The position numbers and the translations under genes are program-made. Below the pieces are notes generated by a model. That model did no database searches and was not told the DNA's origin. It saw only the letters and a program-made list of their open reading frames with translations. From NCBI RefSeq assembly GCF_900188295.1, contig NZ_FZNM01000006.1, forward strand, positions 1 through 64,000: a DNA stretch of 64,000 nt, in the 5' to 3' direction. Positions 53,265 to 62,961 of this stretch are shown here, one piece after another; within the stretch, counting starts at the first letter, position 1; each line of letters starts with the position of its first letter. This stretch comes from Paracoccus sediminis. Its GTDB lineage: Bacteria; Pseudomonadota; Alphaproteobacteria; Rhodobacterales; Rhodobacteraceae.

Positions 53265-54611
53265 ATGTTCGACAAGATCCTGATCGCCAACCGGGGCGAG
53301 ATCGCCCTTCGCGTGATCCGCGCCTGCCGCGAAATGGGAATTCAATCCGTCGCCGTTCATTCCACCGCGGATGCCGACGCGATGCATGTCCGCATGGCCG
53401 ACGAATCCGTCTGCATCGGGCCCGCGCCGTCATCGGCCAGCTATCTGTCGATGCCCGCGATCATCTCGGCCTGCGAGATCACGGGCGCGCAGGCGATCCA
53501 TCCGGGTTACGGTTTTCTGTCGGAAAACGCCGCCTTCGTGCAAATGCTGGAAGACCACGGCATCACCTTCATTGGCCCGCGTGCGGAACACATCCGCATC
53601 ATGGGCGACAAGATCACCGCCAAGGACACCATGAAGAACCTTGGCGTGCCCTGCGTGCCGGGCAGCGACGGCGGCGTCGATGACGTCGATCAGGCCCGCA
53701 GCGTCGCGGCCCGGATCGGCTATCCGGTCATCATCAAGGCGACGGCGGGCGGCGGCGGGCGCGGCATGAAGGTGGCGCAGGACGCCAAGGGGCTGGAGGT
53801 CGCCTTTCGCACCGCACGGGCCGAGGCCAAGGCCGCCTTCGGCAACGCCGATGTCTATATGGAAAAATACCTGCAAAGGCCGCGCCACATCGAAATCCAG
53901 GTGTTCGGCGACGGGAAAGGCCGCGCCGTCCATCTGGGCGAACGCGACTGTTCCTTGCAGCGCCGCCACCAGAAGGTGCTGGAGGAAGCGCCCGGCCCCG
54001 TCATCACGACCGAGGAACGCGCCCATATCGGCAAGGTCTGCGCCGACGCCGTGGCCCGGATCGGTTATGCCGGTGCGGGAACCATCGAATTCCTGTACGA
54101 GGACGGCGCGTTCTATTTCATCGAGATGAACACCCGTCTCCAGGTCGAACACCCCGTCACCGAGGCGATCTTCGGCGTCGATCTGGTCCGCCAGCAGATC
54201 CTGGTCGCGGCGGGCGCGGACATGGAGTTCCGCCAGGAAGATCTGTCAATCCGCGGCCATTCGATCGAGGTGCGCATCAACGCCGAAAAGGTGCCCGGAT
54301 TTTCGCCCTGCCCCGGCCGCATTACGCAATATCACGCGCCGGGCGGCCTGGGGGTGCGGATGGATAGCGCGCTTTACGACGGATATTCGATCCCGCCCTA
54401 TTACGACAGCCTGATCGGCAAGCTGATCGTCCACGGCCGCGACCGTGCCGAGGCCCTGGCCCGCCTGGACCGTGCCCTGGGCGAGTTGATCGTGGATGGG
54501 ATCGACACGACCGTTCCGCTGTTCACCGCGCTGTTGCAGGAACCCGACATTCTGGCAGGGAACTATTCGATCCACTGGCTTGAGCGCTGGCTGGATCAGA
54601 AGTTCGGCTGA
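53265..54611 (+). CDS. accC: Acetyl-CoA carboxylase biotin carboxylase subunit
   Basis: A 448-residue ATP-grasp enzyme that carboxylates the biotin on AccB. Motifs [19 protein letters not shown], the glycine-rich ATP loop [29 protein letters not shown] and [16 protein letters not shown] are present. It forms an operon with accB and probably aat. The ATG at 53265 is the family start. Confidence 0.97.
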   Translation: MFDKILIANRGEIALRVIRACREMGIQSVAVHSTADADAMHVRMADESVCIGPAPSSASYLSMPAIISACEITGAQAIHPGYGFLSENAAFVQMLEDHGITFIGPRAEHIRIMGDKITAKDTMKNLGVPCVPGSDGGVDDVDQARSVAARIGYPVIIKATAGGGGRGMKVAQDAKGLEVAFRTARAEAKAAFGNADVYMEKYLQRPRHIEIQVFGDGKGRAVHLGERDCSLQRRHQKVLEEAPGPVITTEERAHIGKVCADAVARIGYAGAGTIEFLYEDGAFYFIEMNTRLQVEHPVTEAIFGVDLVRQQILVAAGADMEFRQEDLSIRGHSIEVRINAEKVPGFSPCPGRITQYHAPGGLGVRMDSALYDGYSIPPYYDSLIGKLIVHGRDRAEALARLDRALGELIVDGIDTTVPLFTALLQEPDILAGNYSIHWLERWLDQKFG

Positions 54612-54620
54612 ACCTGCTGG

Positions 54621-55250
54621 ATGCTGGGGCCTGCGCAACTGCTGACCGGCTATGCGCGCGGGGTCTTTCCCATGGCCGAAAGCGCGGACGATCCGCGCCT
54701 TTACTGGTACGATCCGCCGATGCGGGGGATCTTGCCGATTGGCGAGGTTCACGCCGCGCGATCGCTGTTGCGCGACCTGCGCCGGGGTGGATGGACGGCG
54801 CATCTGGACGGGGATTTCCATGACATCGTGGCCGCCTGTGCGGCCCGCGAAACGACATGGATCAACGCGCCGCTGTCGCGTCTTTACAGCCAACTGCATC
54901 AGGCGGGATACGCTCATGCGTTGGAAATACGTCATGACGGCGCATTCGCGGGCGGCATCTTCGGGGTGACACTGGGCGCGGCGTTCTTTGGCGAATCCAT
55001 GGTGTCGGCCCGGACCAATGGGTCCAGGATGGCCTTGCTATGGCTGTCCAGCCATCTGGCGCGCTGCGGCTTCAGCCTCTTCGACACCCAGTTTTTGACC
55101 CCCCATCTTGCGCGCATGGGCGGGCGGGAAATTACCAGGGACCATTACCACCGGCTTTTGGCCGAAGCCTTGGCGCGTCGGGCGGACATGCACCGCCATC
55201 CCGTGATCGGCGCCGATCAGCTCTGGCAGGAAATCACCCAGACGTCATAG
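54621..55250 (+). CDS. aat: Leucyl/phenylalanyl-tRNA-protein transferase
   Basis: A 209-residue Aat. It attaches Leu or Phe to proteins with basic N-terminal residues, marking them for ClpAP in the N-degron pathway. Family blocks are LLTGYARGVFPMAES, YWYDPPMRGILP and ESMVSARTNGSRMALLWL. It follows accC by nine bases and its last 34 bases overlap the convergent DUF2155 gene. No strong ribosome site is seen, so coupling to accC is likely. Confidence 0.93.
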   Translation: MLGPAQLLTGYARGVFPMAESADDPRLYWYDPPMRGILPIGEVHAARSLLRDLRRGGWTAHLDGDFHDIVAACAARETTWINAPLSRLYSQLHQAGYAHALEIRHDGAFAGGIFGVTLGAAFFGESMVSARTNGSRMALLWLSSHLARCGFSLFDTQFLTPHLARMGGREITRDHYHRLLAEALARRADMHRHPVIGADQLWQEITQTS

Positions 55251-55567
55251 CGGGTATCGTCAAGCGCGGACAGCGCGGGGGACGATGCGATCATCCAGCC
55301 GCTGAACAGGGTGACGTTCTGCGTGGTGTCCGTGATGGTCAGTTGCGCATAGGCGTCCGAACTGGGATCGCCCGCCGGATAGCGGCATTCTCCCAACCGC
55401 ACCTCCAGCCGGCCATAGCGGACGGCCTGCCCGACCGACACCGGCATGTCCGTCGTCCGTCCCGAAATCTTGTCCAGGCCGCGCAGCAGCGCGCCATTGG
55501 CCCGCGCGACCTCTTGCGCCGCCGCCGGGGCGGCCAGGCCGGCCAGAAGCAATGCCACGCGGATCAC
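55217..55567 (-). CDS. DUF2155 domain periplasmic protein
   Basis: A 116-residue protein with an N-terminal signal peptide (cut near AAPAAAQE) and a DUF2155 domain ending in YDVWVISCQS. The GTG start at 55567 overlaps the mlaD stop as GTGA. Two cysteines near CRYPAG and SCQS could form a disulfide. The function is unknown. It is the last of a three-gene unit with NDUFA12 and the MlaD-like gene and overlaps aat by 34 bp at its 3' end. Confidence 0.75.
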   Translation of the reverse strand: MIRVALLLAGLAAPAAAQEVARANGALLRGLDKISGRTTDMPVSVGQAVRYGRLEVRLGECRYPAGDPSSDAYAQLTITDTTQNVTLFSGWMIASSPALSALDDTRYDVWVISCQS

Positions 55568-56031
55568 GGGCCTTCCCTTGCGTCCTGCGCCTGGCTGTCC
55601 ACGAACTTCATCATCAGCGCCAGCAGGCTGACCGCGCCCTGAACGTCCTCGATCTCGTCTCCCGGCGCCAGATTGTCGGGACTGCCGCCGGGCTGGATCT
55701 GGATATAGGCCCCGCCCAGCAACCCGTCCGACTGGATCAGGGCGGCGCTGTCGGACGGCAACACGATGTCCTGCGGAATCGTGAGGCTGGCATCGGCCAT
55801 GTAGGTGGCGGGATTCAGCGTCACGCTGGTCACGCGGCCGACCCGCACGCCTGCCAGCCGAACCTCGGTTCCGACCGCGACGCCATCCACATCGGGGAAC
55901 GACGCCCTGACCTCATACCCTGGATCGCGCCCGAACCCCTCGCCGAATCCCCAAAACAAGAAGCCTGCTGCGGCCGTCAGAACGACAGCCCCCGCCAGGA
56001 ATTCCGCCCGATGCCCGATCGCCGAGGTCAT
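55564..56031 (-). CDS. mlaD: MlaD-family MCE-domain protein
   Basis: A 155-residue protein with one N-terminal membrane helix (about residues 10-30) and a single MCE domain (about 38-120), typical of MlaD, the periplasmic lipid-carrying ring of the Mla outer-membrane lipid asymmetry system. Blocks GTEVRLAGVRVGRVTSV and GGAYIQIQPGG are present. The partner genes mlaE, mlaF and mlaC are not nearby. It abuts NDUFA12 with no gap. Confidence 0.85.
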   Translation of the reverse strand: MTSAIGHRAEFLAGAVVLTAAAGFLFWGFGEGFGRDPGYEVRASFPDVDGVAVGTEVRLAGVRVGRVTSVTLNPATYMADASLTIPQDIVLPSDSAALIQSDGLLGGAYIQIQPGGSPDNLAPGDEIEDVQGAVSLLALMMKFVDSQAQDAREGP

Positions 56032-56406
56032 CTATTCCGGCTGCCAGGCATCATAGTCGCGCCGTGCGGCCGGTTCCGCCCGATAAAGCGAACCTTCGGG
56101 GTAATAGGCGCCCACCGTTCCGGTCTGGTTTTCCCGGTGCGGCTGTTCCCATATCTTGTGCGGTAACGGAGCCTTGGTCGGCGGCTGGTCCCAGGTGTGG
56201 TGCAGCCACCCGTGCCATTCGGGACTGACCCGGCTGGCTTGGGATTCACCGCTGTAGATGACCCATCGGCGCGACCCGTCCTTGTTCTGATAGAAGACAT
56301 TGCCTTCGGCGTCCTCGCCGACCTTCGTGCCGTTGCGCCAGGTCCAGAACTGGGTGTTGATCGTCTGGCTGTTCCACCACGTCAGGGCGCGGAGCAGAAA
56401 GGACAT
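56032..56406 (-). CDS. NDUFA12-like accessory subunit of complex I
   Basis: A 124-residue protein of the NDUFA12/B17.2 family, an accessory subunit of NADH:ubiquinone oxidoreductase shared by mitochondria and alphaproteobacteria such as Paracoccus. The motifs [34 protein letters not shown] and [13 protein letters not shown] match well. It is soluble and sits on the matrix/cytoplasm arm. ATG at 56406 gives the family length. The nuo operon is not here. Confidence 0.9.
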   Translation of the reverse strand: MSFLLRALTWWNSQTINTQFWTWRNGTKVGEDAEGNVFYQNKDGSRRWVIYSGESQASRVSPEWHGWLHHTWDQPPTKAPLPHKIWEQPHRENQTGTVGAYYPEGSLYRAEPAARRDYDAWQPE

Positions 56407-56515
56407 CGGAAGGAACCTCTTGTTCGTCATCTGCGCAGATATGGCGCAAAGCTGCGCTAAGATCCAGCCTGTCCGCGTCCGGCGGCCAAAGGGGACGCCG
56501 CCCCCTTTGCACCCA

Positions 56516-57781
56516 TCAACCGGCCGAGGCCGTTTCCTTTTTGGGATCCGAATGGATCAGCAGCGGCTTGGTGGCCGCGTTGTCCACCGCTTCCTCGTTC
56601 ACCACGACTTCCTCGACGCTGTTCAGGCCGGGCAATTCGAACATGGTGTCCAGCAGGATATCCTCCATGATCGACCGCAGCCCCCGCGCGCCGGTCTTGC
56701 GCTTGATGGCGCGTTTGGCGATGGCTTGCAGTGCGTCTTCGGTGAAGGTCAACTGCACGCCTTCCAAGTCGAACAGCCGCTGATACTGCTTGACGAGGGC
56801 GTTCTTGGGCTTGGTCAGGATGATAATCAACGCTTCTTCGTCCAGGTCGGTCAGGGTCGCGATGACCGGAAGACGGCCGACGAATTCGGGGATCAGACCA
56901 AATTTCAGCAGATCCTCGGGCTCCAGTTCCTTGAACATTTCGCCCACGCCACGATCGTCGTTGTCCTTGACGGACGCGCCAAAGCCCATCGCGGTGCCCT
57001 TGTTGCGCTGCGCGATGATGCGTTCCAACCCGGCAAAGGCCCCGCCGCAGATGAACAGGATGTTGGTGGTGTCCACTTGCAGGAATTCCTGCTGCGGATG
57101 CTTGCGCCCGCCTTGCGGGGGAACGCTGGCGACCGTGCCCTCCATGATCTTCAGCAAGGCCTGCTGAACCCCTTCGCCCGACACGTCGCGGGTGATCGAG
57201 GGGTTGTCGGACTTGCGGGTGATCTTGTCCACCTCGTCGATATAGACGATGCCGCGCTGCGCGCGTTCGACATTGTATTCGCTGGCCTGCAACAGCTTGA
57301 GGATGATGTTCTCGACATCCTCGCCCACATAGCCCGCCTCGGTCAGGGTGGTGGCATCGGCCATGGTGAACGGCACGTCCAGGATCCGGGCAAGCGTCTG
57401 GGCCAGCAGCGTCTTGCCGCAGCCGGTCGGGCCGATCAACAGGATGTTCGACTTGGCCAGTTCGATATCGCCCTTGGTGCCGTGGTTCAACCGCTTGTAG
57501 TGATTGTGGACCGCGACCGACAAAACCCGCTTGGCATGTTCCTGGCCAATCACGTAATCGTCCAGAACGCCGCAGATTTCCCGCGGCGTCGGTACGCCGT
57601 CGCCCGATTTCAGGCCCGAGGACTTGGTTTCCTCGCGGATGATGTCCATGCACAGTTCGACGCATTCGTCACAGATGAATACGGTCGGCCCCGCGATCAG
57701 CTTGCGCACCTCATGCTGGCTCTTGCCGCAAAAGCTGCAATAGAGCGTGTTCTTGCTGTCATTGCCGGACTGGTTCGCCAT
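56516..57781 (-). CDS. clpX: ATP-dependent Clp protease ATP-binding subunit ClpX
   Basis: A 421-residue AAA+ unfoldase. The N-terminal zinc domain has four cysteines (CSFCGKS and CDECVELC), Walker A is GPTGCGKT, the Walker B acids are in YIDEVDK, and a ClpP-contact loop lies in the family-specific region. It unfolds tagged proteins for ClpP. The ATG at 57781 gives the standard start. It follows clpP by 160 bp. Confidence 0.97.
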   Translation of the reverse strand: MANQSGNDSKNTLYCSFCGKSQHEVRKLIAGPTVFICDECVELCMDIIREETKSSGLKSGDGVPTPREICGVLDDYVIGQEHAKRVLSVAVHNHYKRLNHGTKGDIELAKSNILLIGPTGCGKTLLAQTLARILDVPFTMADATTLTEAGYVGEDVENIILKLLQASEYNVERAQRGIVYIDEVDKITRKSDNPSITRDVSGEGVQQALLKIMEGTVASVPPQGGRKHPQQEFLQVDTTNILFICGGAFAGLERIIAQRNKGTAMGFGASVKDNDDRGVGEMFKELEPEDLLKFGLIPEFVGRLPVIATLTDLDEEALIIILTKPKNALVKQYQRLFDLEGVQLTFTEDALQAIAKRAIKRKTGARGLRSIMEDILLDTMFELPGLNSVEEVVVNEEAVDNAATKPLLIHSDPKKETASAG

Positions 57782-57941
57782 CGTCCACGTTCCTTGATTG
57801 CCACGGGCCTGCGGGCCTGCGGGCGGCGCCGGTCGCCCGTCGCCGCGTCTGAATTGATCCGTGGCTGCCCCGATCTGGGCGGCCACGGCGTCTGTCTGGT
57901 ATGTTAGGGTTCGCGCGCTTCGGTCACAATCCCCAACAGGC

Positions 57942-58574
57942 CTATTTCTTTTCCGGCTCGGCCTTGCCGCGCGGGGCGACGACCTCGTCGATCAGGCCCC
58001 AGTCCCTCGCTTCCTCGGGGGACATGAAACGGTCGCGCTCCAGCGCTTCCTCGACTTCTGCAAGATCGCGTCCGGTATGCTGGACATAGATCTCGTTCAG
58101 GCGGCGCTTCAGCTTTTCGGTCTCTCGGGCGTGGATCAGAATGTCGGTCGCCTGTCCCTGGAAACCGCCCGACGGCTGGTGGACCATCACCCGGCTGTTG
58201 GGCAGCGAATAGCGCAGTCCCTTTTCGCCCGCCGCCAGCAGCAGCGACCCCATCGACGCCGCCTGCCCGACCACCAGCGTGGACACGCGCGGCCGGATGT
58301 ACTGCATCGTGTCATAGATCGACAGGCCCGACGTCACGACACCGCCGGGGCTGTTGATGTACATGCTGATGTCCTTGTTGGGGTTTTCCGCCTCCAGGAA
58401 CAGCAATTGCGCGCAGATCAGTGTGGACATGCCGTCGTGGACCGGCCCCGACACAAAGATGATCCGTTCCTTGAGCAGGCGCGAAAAGATGTCATAGGCC
58501 CGTTCCCCGCGCGAGGTCTGTTCGACCACCATGGGAACAAGGTTGTTCATGTAGAATTCTGCCGGATCGCTCAT
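57942..58574 (-). CDS. clpP: ATP-dependent Clp protease proteolytic subunit
   Basis: A 210-residue serine protease. The catalytic Ser is in [10 protein letters not shown], the His in VMVHQPSGG, and the Asp follows in the C-terminal part. It forms the double-ring chamber served by ClpX. AAGGACAGACG precedes the ATG at 58574; the chain is processed near the N-terminus in other species. The 160-bp gap to clpX may allow a separate clpX promoter. Confidence 0.97.
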   Translation of the reverse strand: MSDPAEFYMNNLVPMVVEQTSRGERAYDIFSRLLKERIIFVSGPVHDGMSTLICAQLLFLEAENPNKDISMYINSPGGVVTSGLSIYDTMQYIRPRVSTLVVGQAASMGSLLLAAGEKGLRYSLPNSRVMVHQPSGGFQGQATDILIHARETEKLKRRLNEIYVQHTGRDLAEVEEALERDRFMSPEEARDWGLIDEVVAPRGKAEPEKK

Positions 58575-58647
58575 CGTCTGTCCTTGCCTTGTGTCCCTGT
58601 TCCCGCGATTCGTCCGGGCGCTGTTCCCATCTGTTAGCCGCGAAAGG

Positions 58648-58676
58648 TTGACAGAGTCTTAGTAACGGGCAAGGTC
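58648..58676 (+). promoter_or_regulatory. Weak candidate promoter of pth
   Basis: A perfect -35 box TTGACA at 58648-58653 lies about 90 bp before the pth start. The expected -10 position at 58671-58676 reads AAGGTC, which is poor. In alphaproteobacteria a good -35 with a weak -10 is common, so it may still be real. Confidence 0.3.
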
Positions 58677-58738
58677 CGCCGCAAGGCATCGAACGAACTT
58701 CGCCCCGGCAAGGGCGGCGCAATCGGCAGGAGACAAGC

Positions 58739-59437
58739 GTGAAGCTGATCGTTGGTCTGGGCAACCCCGGAACGAAATACGCGTCAAATCGTCACAACAT
58801 CGGCTTCATGGCCGTTGACCGCATTGCCGGGGACCACGGCTTTTCGCCTTGGAAGACGCGCTTTCGGGGCCTGGCGTCCGAGGGACGGCTGGGCGACGCC
58901 CGCGTGACCCTGTTGAAGCCGCAGACCTTCATGAACCTGTCGGGGCAATCCGTGGGCGAGGCGATGCGCTATCTGAAACTGACCCCCGGCGACGTGATCG
59001 TGCTGCACGACGAGCTGGATCTGGCCCCCGGCAAATGCCGCGTCAAGCACGGGGGCGGCCATGCGGGGCACAACGGGCTGCGGTCGATCCATCAGCATAT
59101 CGGGCCGGATTACGGCCGCGTCCGCCTGGGCATCGGTCATCCCGGCGACAAGGATCGCGTCGCATCCTATGTCCTGTCGGATTTCGCCAAGGCGGATGCG
59201 GATTGGCTGGATGACCTGATGCGCGGCCTGTCGGATGGGGCGGGCGGCCTGGCGGCGGGGGACGGCGCGCGGTTCCAGAATGCGGTGGCGGCACGGATGC
59301 AGCCCGCGCGCAACAGCGGCACTCGGTCCCCTGCCCCGAAATCCGCCGTGCCGACCGTTCCTGCGCCCGGACCTGCCGAACCGGCCAGTCTGACGGACAG
59401 GCTGCGGCAGTTGACCGGCCGGTTTCGCCAGCCGTGA
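58739..59437 (+). CDS. pth: Peptidyl-tRNA hydrolase with C-terminal extension
   Basis: A 232-residue Pth that frees tRNAs from stalled peptidyl-tRNA. It begins KLIVGLGNPGTKYASNRHNIGF with the catalytic His region, and LLKPQTFMNLSGQ and LHDELDLAPGKCR are conserved. The start is GTG at 58739 with GGAGA upstream. After about residue 190 there is a Pro/Ala-rich tail of roughly 40 residues ending in LTDRLRQLTGRFRQP, beyond the usual family length. Confidence 0.93.
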   Translation: MKLIVGLGNPGTKYASNRHNIGFMAVDRIAGDHGFSPWKTRFRGLASEGRLGDARVTLLKPQTFMNLSGQSVGEAMRYLKLTPGDVIVLHDELDLAPGKCRVKHGGGHAGHNGLRSIHQHIGPDYGRVRLGIGHPGDKDRVASYVLSDFAKADADWLDDLMRGLSDGAGGLAAGDGARFQNAVAARMQPARNSGTRSPAPKSAVPTVPAPGPAEPASLTDRLRQLTGRFRQP

Positions 59438-59499
59438 TCGGCGCAGGGCTTGGCGGCCCGGCGGCATCGCTGTAGCCTGCGAGATGGGGAGGACAGGTC

Positions 59500-59874
59500 A
59501 TGGAACCATCTGTGAACGTGCTGGGAACCCGGCTGGAGCCCTGTTCGATACGGCCGATGACCGGGTTTTATCGCAACGGCTGCTGCGATACCGGGCCGGG
59601 CGACGCGGCCAGCCACACGGTCTGCGTCATCGTGGACGCGGAATTTCTGGCGCTGTCGAAATACCTGGGCAACGATCTGTCCACGCCGCGTCCCGAATTC
59701 CGCTTTGGCGGGTTGAAGCCGGGCGACCGCTGGTGCCTGTGCGCGGCCCGGTTTCTGCAAGCCGCGCAGGAATTCGGCGCGCCCAAGGTCGTGCTGGAAT
59801 CGACCCACAGACGCGCCCTGGACATCATTCCGCTGGAACTGCTGCGGGCGCATGCGGCCGATGCGCAAAGCTGA
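59500..59874 (+). CDS. DUF2237 family protein
   Basis: A 124-residue protein matching DUF2237: NVLGTRLEPC, TGFYRNGCCDTGPGD, GNDLSTPRPEFRFGGLKPGDRWCLCA. Four or more conserved cysteines suggest a metal or disulfide role. No function is known to me. A run of GC palindrome follows the gene. Start ATG at 59500 follows GGGGAGGACAGG. Confidence 0.75.
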   Translation: MEPSVNVLGTRLEPCSIRPMTGFYRNGCCDTGPGDAASHTVCVIVDAEFLALSKYLGNDLSTPRPEFRFGGLKPGDRWCLCAARFLQAAQEFGAPKVVLESTHRRALDIIPLELLRAHAADAQS

Positions 59875-59880
59875 TCTTTT

Positions 59881-59896
59881 GGCAGCCGCGGCTGCC
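59881..59896. terminator. 16-bp perfect palindrome after DUF2237
   Basis: GGCAGCCGCGGCTGCC is perfectly palindromic, seven bases past the DUF2237 stop. With no loop bases it would form a stem only with a few unpaired central bases and it is not followed by T's on the plus strand. It may terminate the gene or bind a regulator. Confidence 0.35.
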
Positions 59897-59989
59897 TGCC
59901 TGCCGGTGGCAGCGTGGCCTCAGACCCTTGCAGACGCTACCGCCCTTGTGATCCTGACCGATATTCTCACGCTAAGTCTTTGATCGGTT

Positions 59990-61216
59990 TCATGTCTTGA
60001 TATCGAAGCCCAGGTGCTTGGCGACGGTGAAGATGTCCTTGTCGCCGCGGCCGCACATGTTCATCACGATGATATGGTCGCGCGGCAGGCCGGGCGCGAT
60101 CTTCATGACATGCGCAAGGGCGTGGCTGGGCTCGAGGGCCGGGATGATGCCTTCCTGCGCGCAGCACAGTTGAAATGCCTCGAGCGCCTCGGCGTCGGTG
60201 ATGCTGACGTATTCGGCGCGGCCCATATCCTTCAGCCAGGCATGTTCCGGCCCGATGCCGGGATAATCCAGCCCTGCGCTGATCGAATGCCCTTCCAGGA
60301 TCTGCCCGTTGTCGTCCTGCAACAGATAGGTGCGGTTGCCGTGCAGAACGCCCGCGCGCCCGCCGGACAGGCTGGCGCAATGTTCCATCCGGTCGTCCAC
60401 GCCCTTGCCCCCCGCCTCGACCCCGATGATGCGGACATCGGTGTCGTCGAGAAACGGATGGAACAGGCCCATGGCGTTCGATCCCCCGCCGATCGCCGCG
60501 ACGATCGTATCGGGCAACCGGCCCTCGCGCGGCAGGATCTGTTCCTTGACCTCCTTGCCGATGATCGACTGGAAATCGCGGACCATGGCCGGATAGGGAT
60601 GCGGCCCGGCGACAGTGCCGATGCAATAGAACGTGTCGCGCACGTTCGTCACCCAGTCGCGCAGCGCGTCGTTCATCGCATCCTTGAGGGTGCCGCGGCC
60701 ACTAGTGACAGGCACAACCTCGGCCCCCAGCAGGCGCATCCGAAAGACGTTTGGCGCCTGTCGTTCGACATCCGTGGCGCCCATATAGACGATGCATTGC
60801 AGTCCGAAGCGCGCGCACACAGTCGCCGTCGCCACGCCGTGCTGTCCGGCGCCGGTTTCGGCGATGATCCGGGTCTTGCCCATCCTGCGCGCCAAAAGGA
60901 TCTGGCCCAGAACATTGTTGATCTTGTGGGCGCCGGTGTGGTTCAGTTCGTCCCGCTTCATGTAGATCTTGGCGCCGCCCAGGTGATCGGTCAGGCGTTC
61001 CGCGAAATACAGGGGCGACGGGCGGCCGACGTAATGCGTCCACAGGTCGTCCATTTCGGCCCAGAAATCCGGGTCGGTCTTTGCGCGTTCGTATTCCGTC
61101 TCCAGATCCAGGACGAGCGGCATCAGCGTCTCGCTGACGAAGCGGCCGCCATAGATGCCGAAACGGCCCTGTTCGTCGGGGCCAGTCTTGAAGCTGTTCA
61201 CCAGATCGTCTGCCAT
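59990..61216 (-). CDS. trpB: Tryptophan synthase beta chain
   Basis: A 408-residue PLP enzyme that joins indole and serine to tryptophan. The PLP lysine is in [10 protein letters not shown], the phosphate loop is GGGSNAMG and the [12 protein letters not shown] block is conserved. The ATG at 61216 is the family start; the frame to 61300 is shadow. It follows trpF by 133 bp, a gap that holds a hairpin. trpA would lie beyond on the minus strand but is not here. Confidence 0.96.
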   Translation of the reverse strand: MADDLVNSFKTGPDEQGRFGIYGGRFVSETLMPLVLDLETEYERAKTDPDFWAEMDDLWTHYVGRPSPLYFAERLTDHLGGAKIYMKRDELNHTGAHKINNVLGQILLARRMGKTRIIAETGAGQHGVATATVCARFGLQCIVYMGATDVERQAPNVFRMRLLGAEVVPVTSGRGTLKDAMNDALRDWVTNVRDTFYCIGTVAGPHPYPAMVRDFQSIIGKEVKEQILPREGRLPDTIVAAIGGGSNAMGLFHPFLDDTDVRIIGVEAGGKGVDDRMEHCASLSGGRAGVLHGNRTYLLQDDNGQILEGHSISAGLDYPGIGPEHAWLKDMGRAEYVSITDAEALEAFQLCCAQEGIIPALEPSHALAHVMKIAPGLPRDHIIVMNMCGRGDKDIFTVAKHLGFDIKT

Positions 61217-61271
61217 GGGGCGCGCCTTCTTGGATGTCTTTGGAAGCCTGGATAGGTTTCTTATAACCAAT

Positions 61272-61300
61272 ATGGCTGGCCGTGAACCCCGGCCGGCCAT
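61272..61300 (-). promoter_or_regulatory. Hairpin in the trpF-trpB gap
   Basis: Arms ATGGCTGGCCG (61272-61282) and CGGCCGGCCAT (61290-61300) pair over 11 positions with one mismatch and a seven-base loop, about 56 bp upstream of trpB. It could be a processing site or weak attenuator. No leader peptide with tryptophan codons is seen. Confidence 0.35.
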
Positions 61301-61349
61301 GGAAACGATGCGCGTCCGCCCGAATGCCGCAGGGGTCAGGACACCACGA

Positions 61350-61982
61350 TCACGATGCCGCCGCGACGAACGCCCGCATCAGCCCTTCGTCCTTTTCACC
61401 GGGTTCGATTTCCACGCCCGACGAGACATCGACCGCTGGCGCGCCGGTCAGCCGGATCGCCTCGGCCACATTCTGCGGGGTCAGGCCCCCGGCCAGCATC
61501 CAGGGGCCCAGCCATGTGCGCCCAACCAGCAGGCGCCAGTCGAAAGGCAGCCCGTTGCCGCCGGGCAGATCGCCCCCCTTGGATGGCTTTGCATCGACCA
61601 GCAGCATATCGGCCACCAGACCGTAATCTGTCAGCGCGGCAAGGTCGTCAGGCCCCGCCAGTCCGACCGCCTTCATCACCGGCAGCCCGGTCAGCGCCTT
61701 GACGGCCGCCACCCGGCCGGGATCTTCGGACCCGTGAAGCTGGATGATGTCCAGGGGAACATGTCCAAGCGTATGGTCCAAAAACGCGTCGTCCGGGTTC
61801 ACGAACAGGCCTACACGCGCCACACCGACCGGAACATGCGGAATCAGCAATGCGGCCTCCTCGGCCGATACGGCCCGAGGCGATTTCGGAAAAAACACGA
61901 AACCCACGAACCGCGCGCCGGATTCGGCGGCCGTGACGATGTGGTCAGGTCGCCGCAACCCGCAGATCTTGACCTGCGCCAT
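61350..61982 (-). CDS. trpF: Phosphoribosylanthranilate isomerase
   Basis: A 210-residue TIM-barrel isomerase of tryptophan synthesis. The catalytic Cys is in [11 protein letters not shown] and the general-acid Asp region is in [11 protein letters not shown]. It follows lapA by three bases and is in one unit with trpB. The ATG at 61982 gives the usual MAQVKICGL start. Confidence 0.95.
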   Translation of the reverse strand: MAQVKICGLRRPDHIVTAAESGARFVGFVFFPKSPRAVSAEEAALLIPHVPVGVARVGLFVNPDDAFLDHTLGHVPLDIIQLHGSEDPGRVAAVKALTGLPVMKAVGLAGPDDLAALTDYGLVADMLLVDAKPSKGGDLPGGNGLPFDWRLLVGRTWLGPWMLAGGLTPQNVAEAIRLTGAPAVDVSSGVEIEPGEKDEGLMRAFVAAAS

Positions 61983-61985
61983 GGC

Positions 61986-62405
61986 TTAGCGACCAGTCGG
62001 CAGCGTCAGACCTTGTGCCGGTTCGGGCGACGCCACGGGCAAACCGGCAGGCGCAGCCTTGGGACGGTCGATGATGGCCAGAACCTCGTCCTTGGGGGCG
62101 GCGTGGCGGTGGCGAAGGTGATCGACCTCATTTTCCAGCCGGGCGGCGCGGTCGGAATGACGCCGCGCCTCGCGGCGAATATGCGATTCGCGCAGCCATT
62201 CCCAGACAAGACCCGCCAACATACCCAAGGCAAAGGCCAGAAAGATCACCAGGAACAGGGGCAGGTCCACGGCCCACCGCCCGCCGAGGTACTGACCGAA
62301 GTTCGCGGGGAACGCCGACAGCGTGACGATTCCGCGGTTGGCCAAGGCGACCGCGACCAGCACGATCGCCAGGGCCACGACAAAGATCAGACGAAGAAAG
62401 CGCAT
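61986..62405 (-). CDS. LapA family (DUF1049) membrane protein
   Basis: A 139-residue protein with two membrane helices (about residues 5-25 and 48-70), then a basic coiled-coil region and a Pro/Ala-rich tail. It matches LapA/LapB-type DUF1049 proteins, which help control lipopolysaccharide assembly in enterobacteria; the role in this group is less clear. It sits between ihfB and trpF, with 59 bp from ihfB. Confidence 0.75.
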   Translation of the reverse strand: MRFLRLIFVVALAIVLVAVALANRGIVTLSAFPANFGQYLGGRWAVDLPLFLVIFLAFALGMLAGLVWEWLRESHIRREARRHSDRAARLENEVDHLRHRHAAPKDEVLAIIDRPKAAPAGLPVASPEPAQGLTLPTGR

Positions 62406-62464
62406 GGATAATCCTTGCTGGCGACCAAGAGCCTTGGCCGAATGTCCGGCCGTGTTTAGACCGT

Positions 62465-62749
62465 TCAGGCGTCCCCGTTCAACCGATCGCGCAGCAATTT
62501 TCCGGTCTTGAAGAAGGGAACATATTTCTGATCGACATCCACCGCCTCGCCGGTACGGGGATTGCGGCCAGTCCGGGCATCGCGCTTCTTGACGGAGAAT
62601 GCGCCGAAACCGCGAAGCTCGACCCGGTCGCCGCGCGCCATGGCGTCGATGATTTCCTCGAACACCGTGTTCACGATCCGTTCGACATCACGCCGGAACA
62701 GATGCGGATTCTCGTCAGCGATAAGCTGGATCAGTTCGGAACGGATCAT
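62465..62749 (-). CDS. ihfB: Integration host factor subunit beta
   Basis: A 94-residue histone-like DNA-bending protein. The pattern [30 protein letters not shown] and [12 protein letters not shown] are the IHF arm and body. With IhfA it bends DNA at specific sites in replication and transcription. A second ATG at 62752 gives one extra residue; both follow GGGGGG. It lies between rpsA and lapA, as in many alphaproteobacteria. Confidence 0.93.
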   Translation of the reverse strand: MIRSELIQLIADENPHLFRRDVERIVNTVFEEIIDAMARGDRVELRGFGAFSVKKRDARTGRNPRTGEAVDVDQKYVPFFKTGKLLRDRLNGDA

Positions 62750-62904
62750 CATCCCCCCAGGTGGCGTAACGGCGGCAACAACTCGGTCGCTTCACGCGCG
62801 ACGAAAAAGCAACGCGGGAAAAGGTCCCGAGTTTCCATAGCGATGCCAGTTTTAACCTGGCCGCGCAAGAGAACTGAACGGTCTGTGCCTATCCGTCAGG
62901 CAGC

Positions 62905-62937
62905 AAAAAGACCGCCCCCGCGATTGCAGGGGCGGTC
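62905..62937 (-). terminator. Rho-independent terminator of rpsA
   Basis: On the minus strand, stem GACCGCCCC (62937-62929) and GGGGCGGTC (62918-62910) with a 10-base loop, followed by TTTTTG. It lies 24 bp after the rpsA stop, between rpsA and ihfB. Confidence 0.9.
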
Positions 62938-62961
62938 CATGTCAAACGGGCAAAGCCGCGA

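Noticed and set aside
61217..61349. Tryptophan leader peptide attenuator before trpB
   Set aside because: No short frame with consecutive Trp codons was found, only one imperfect hairpin.
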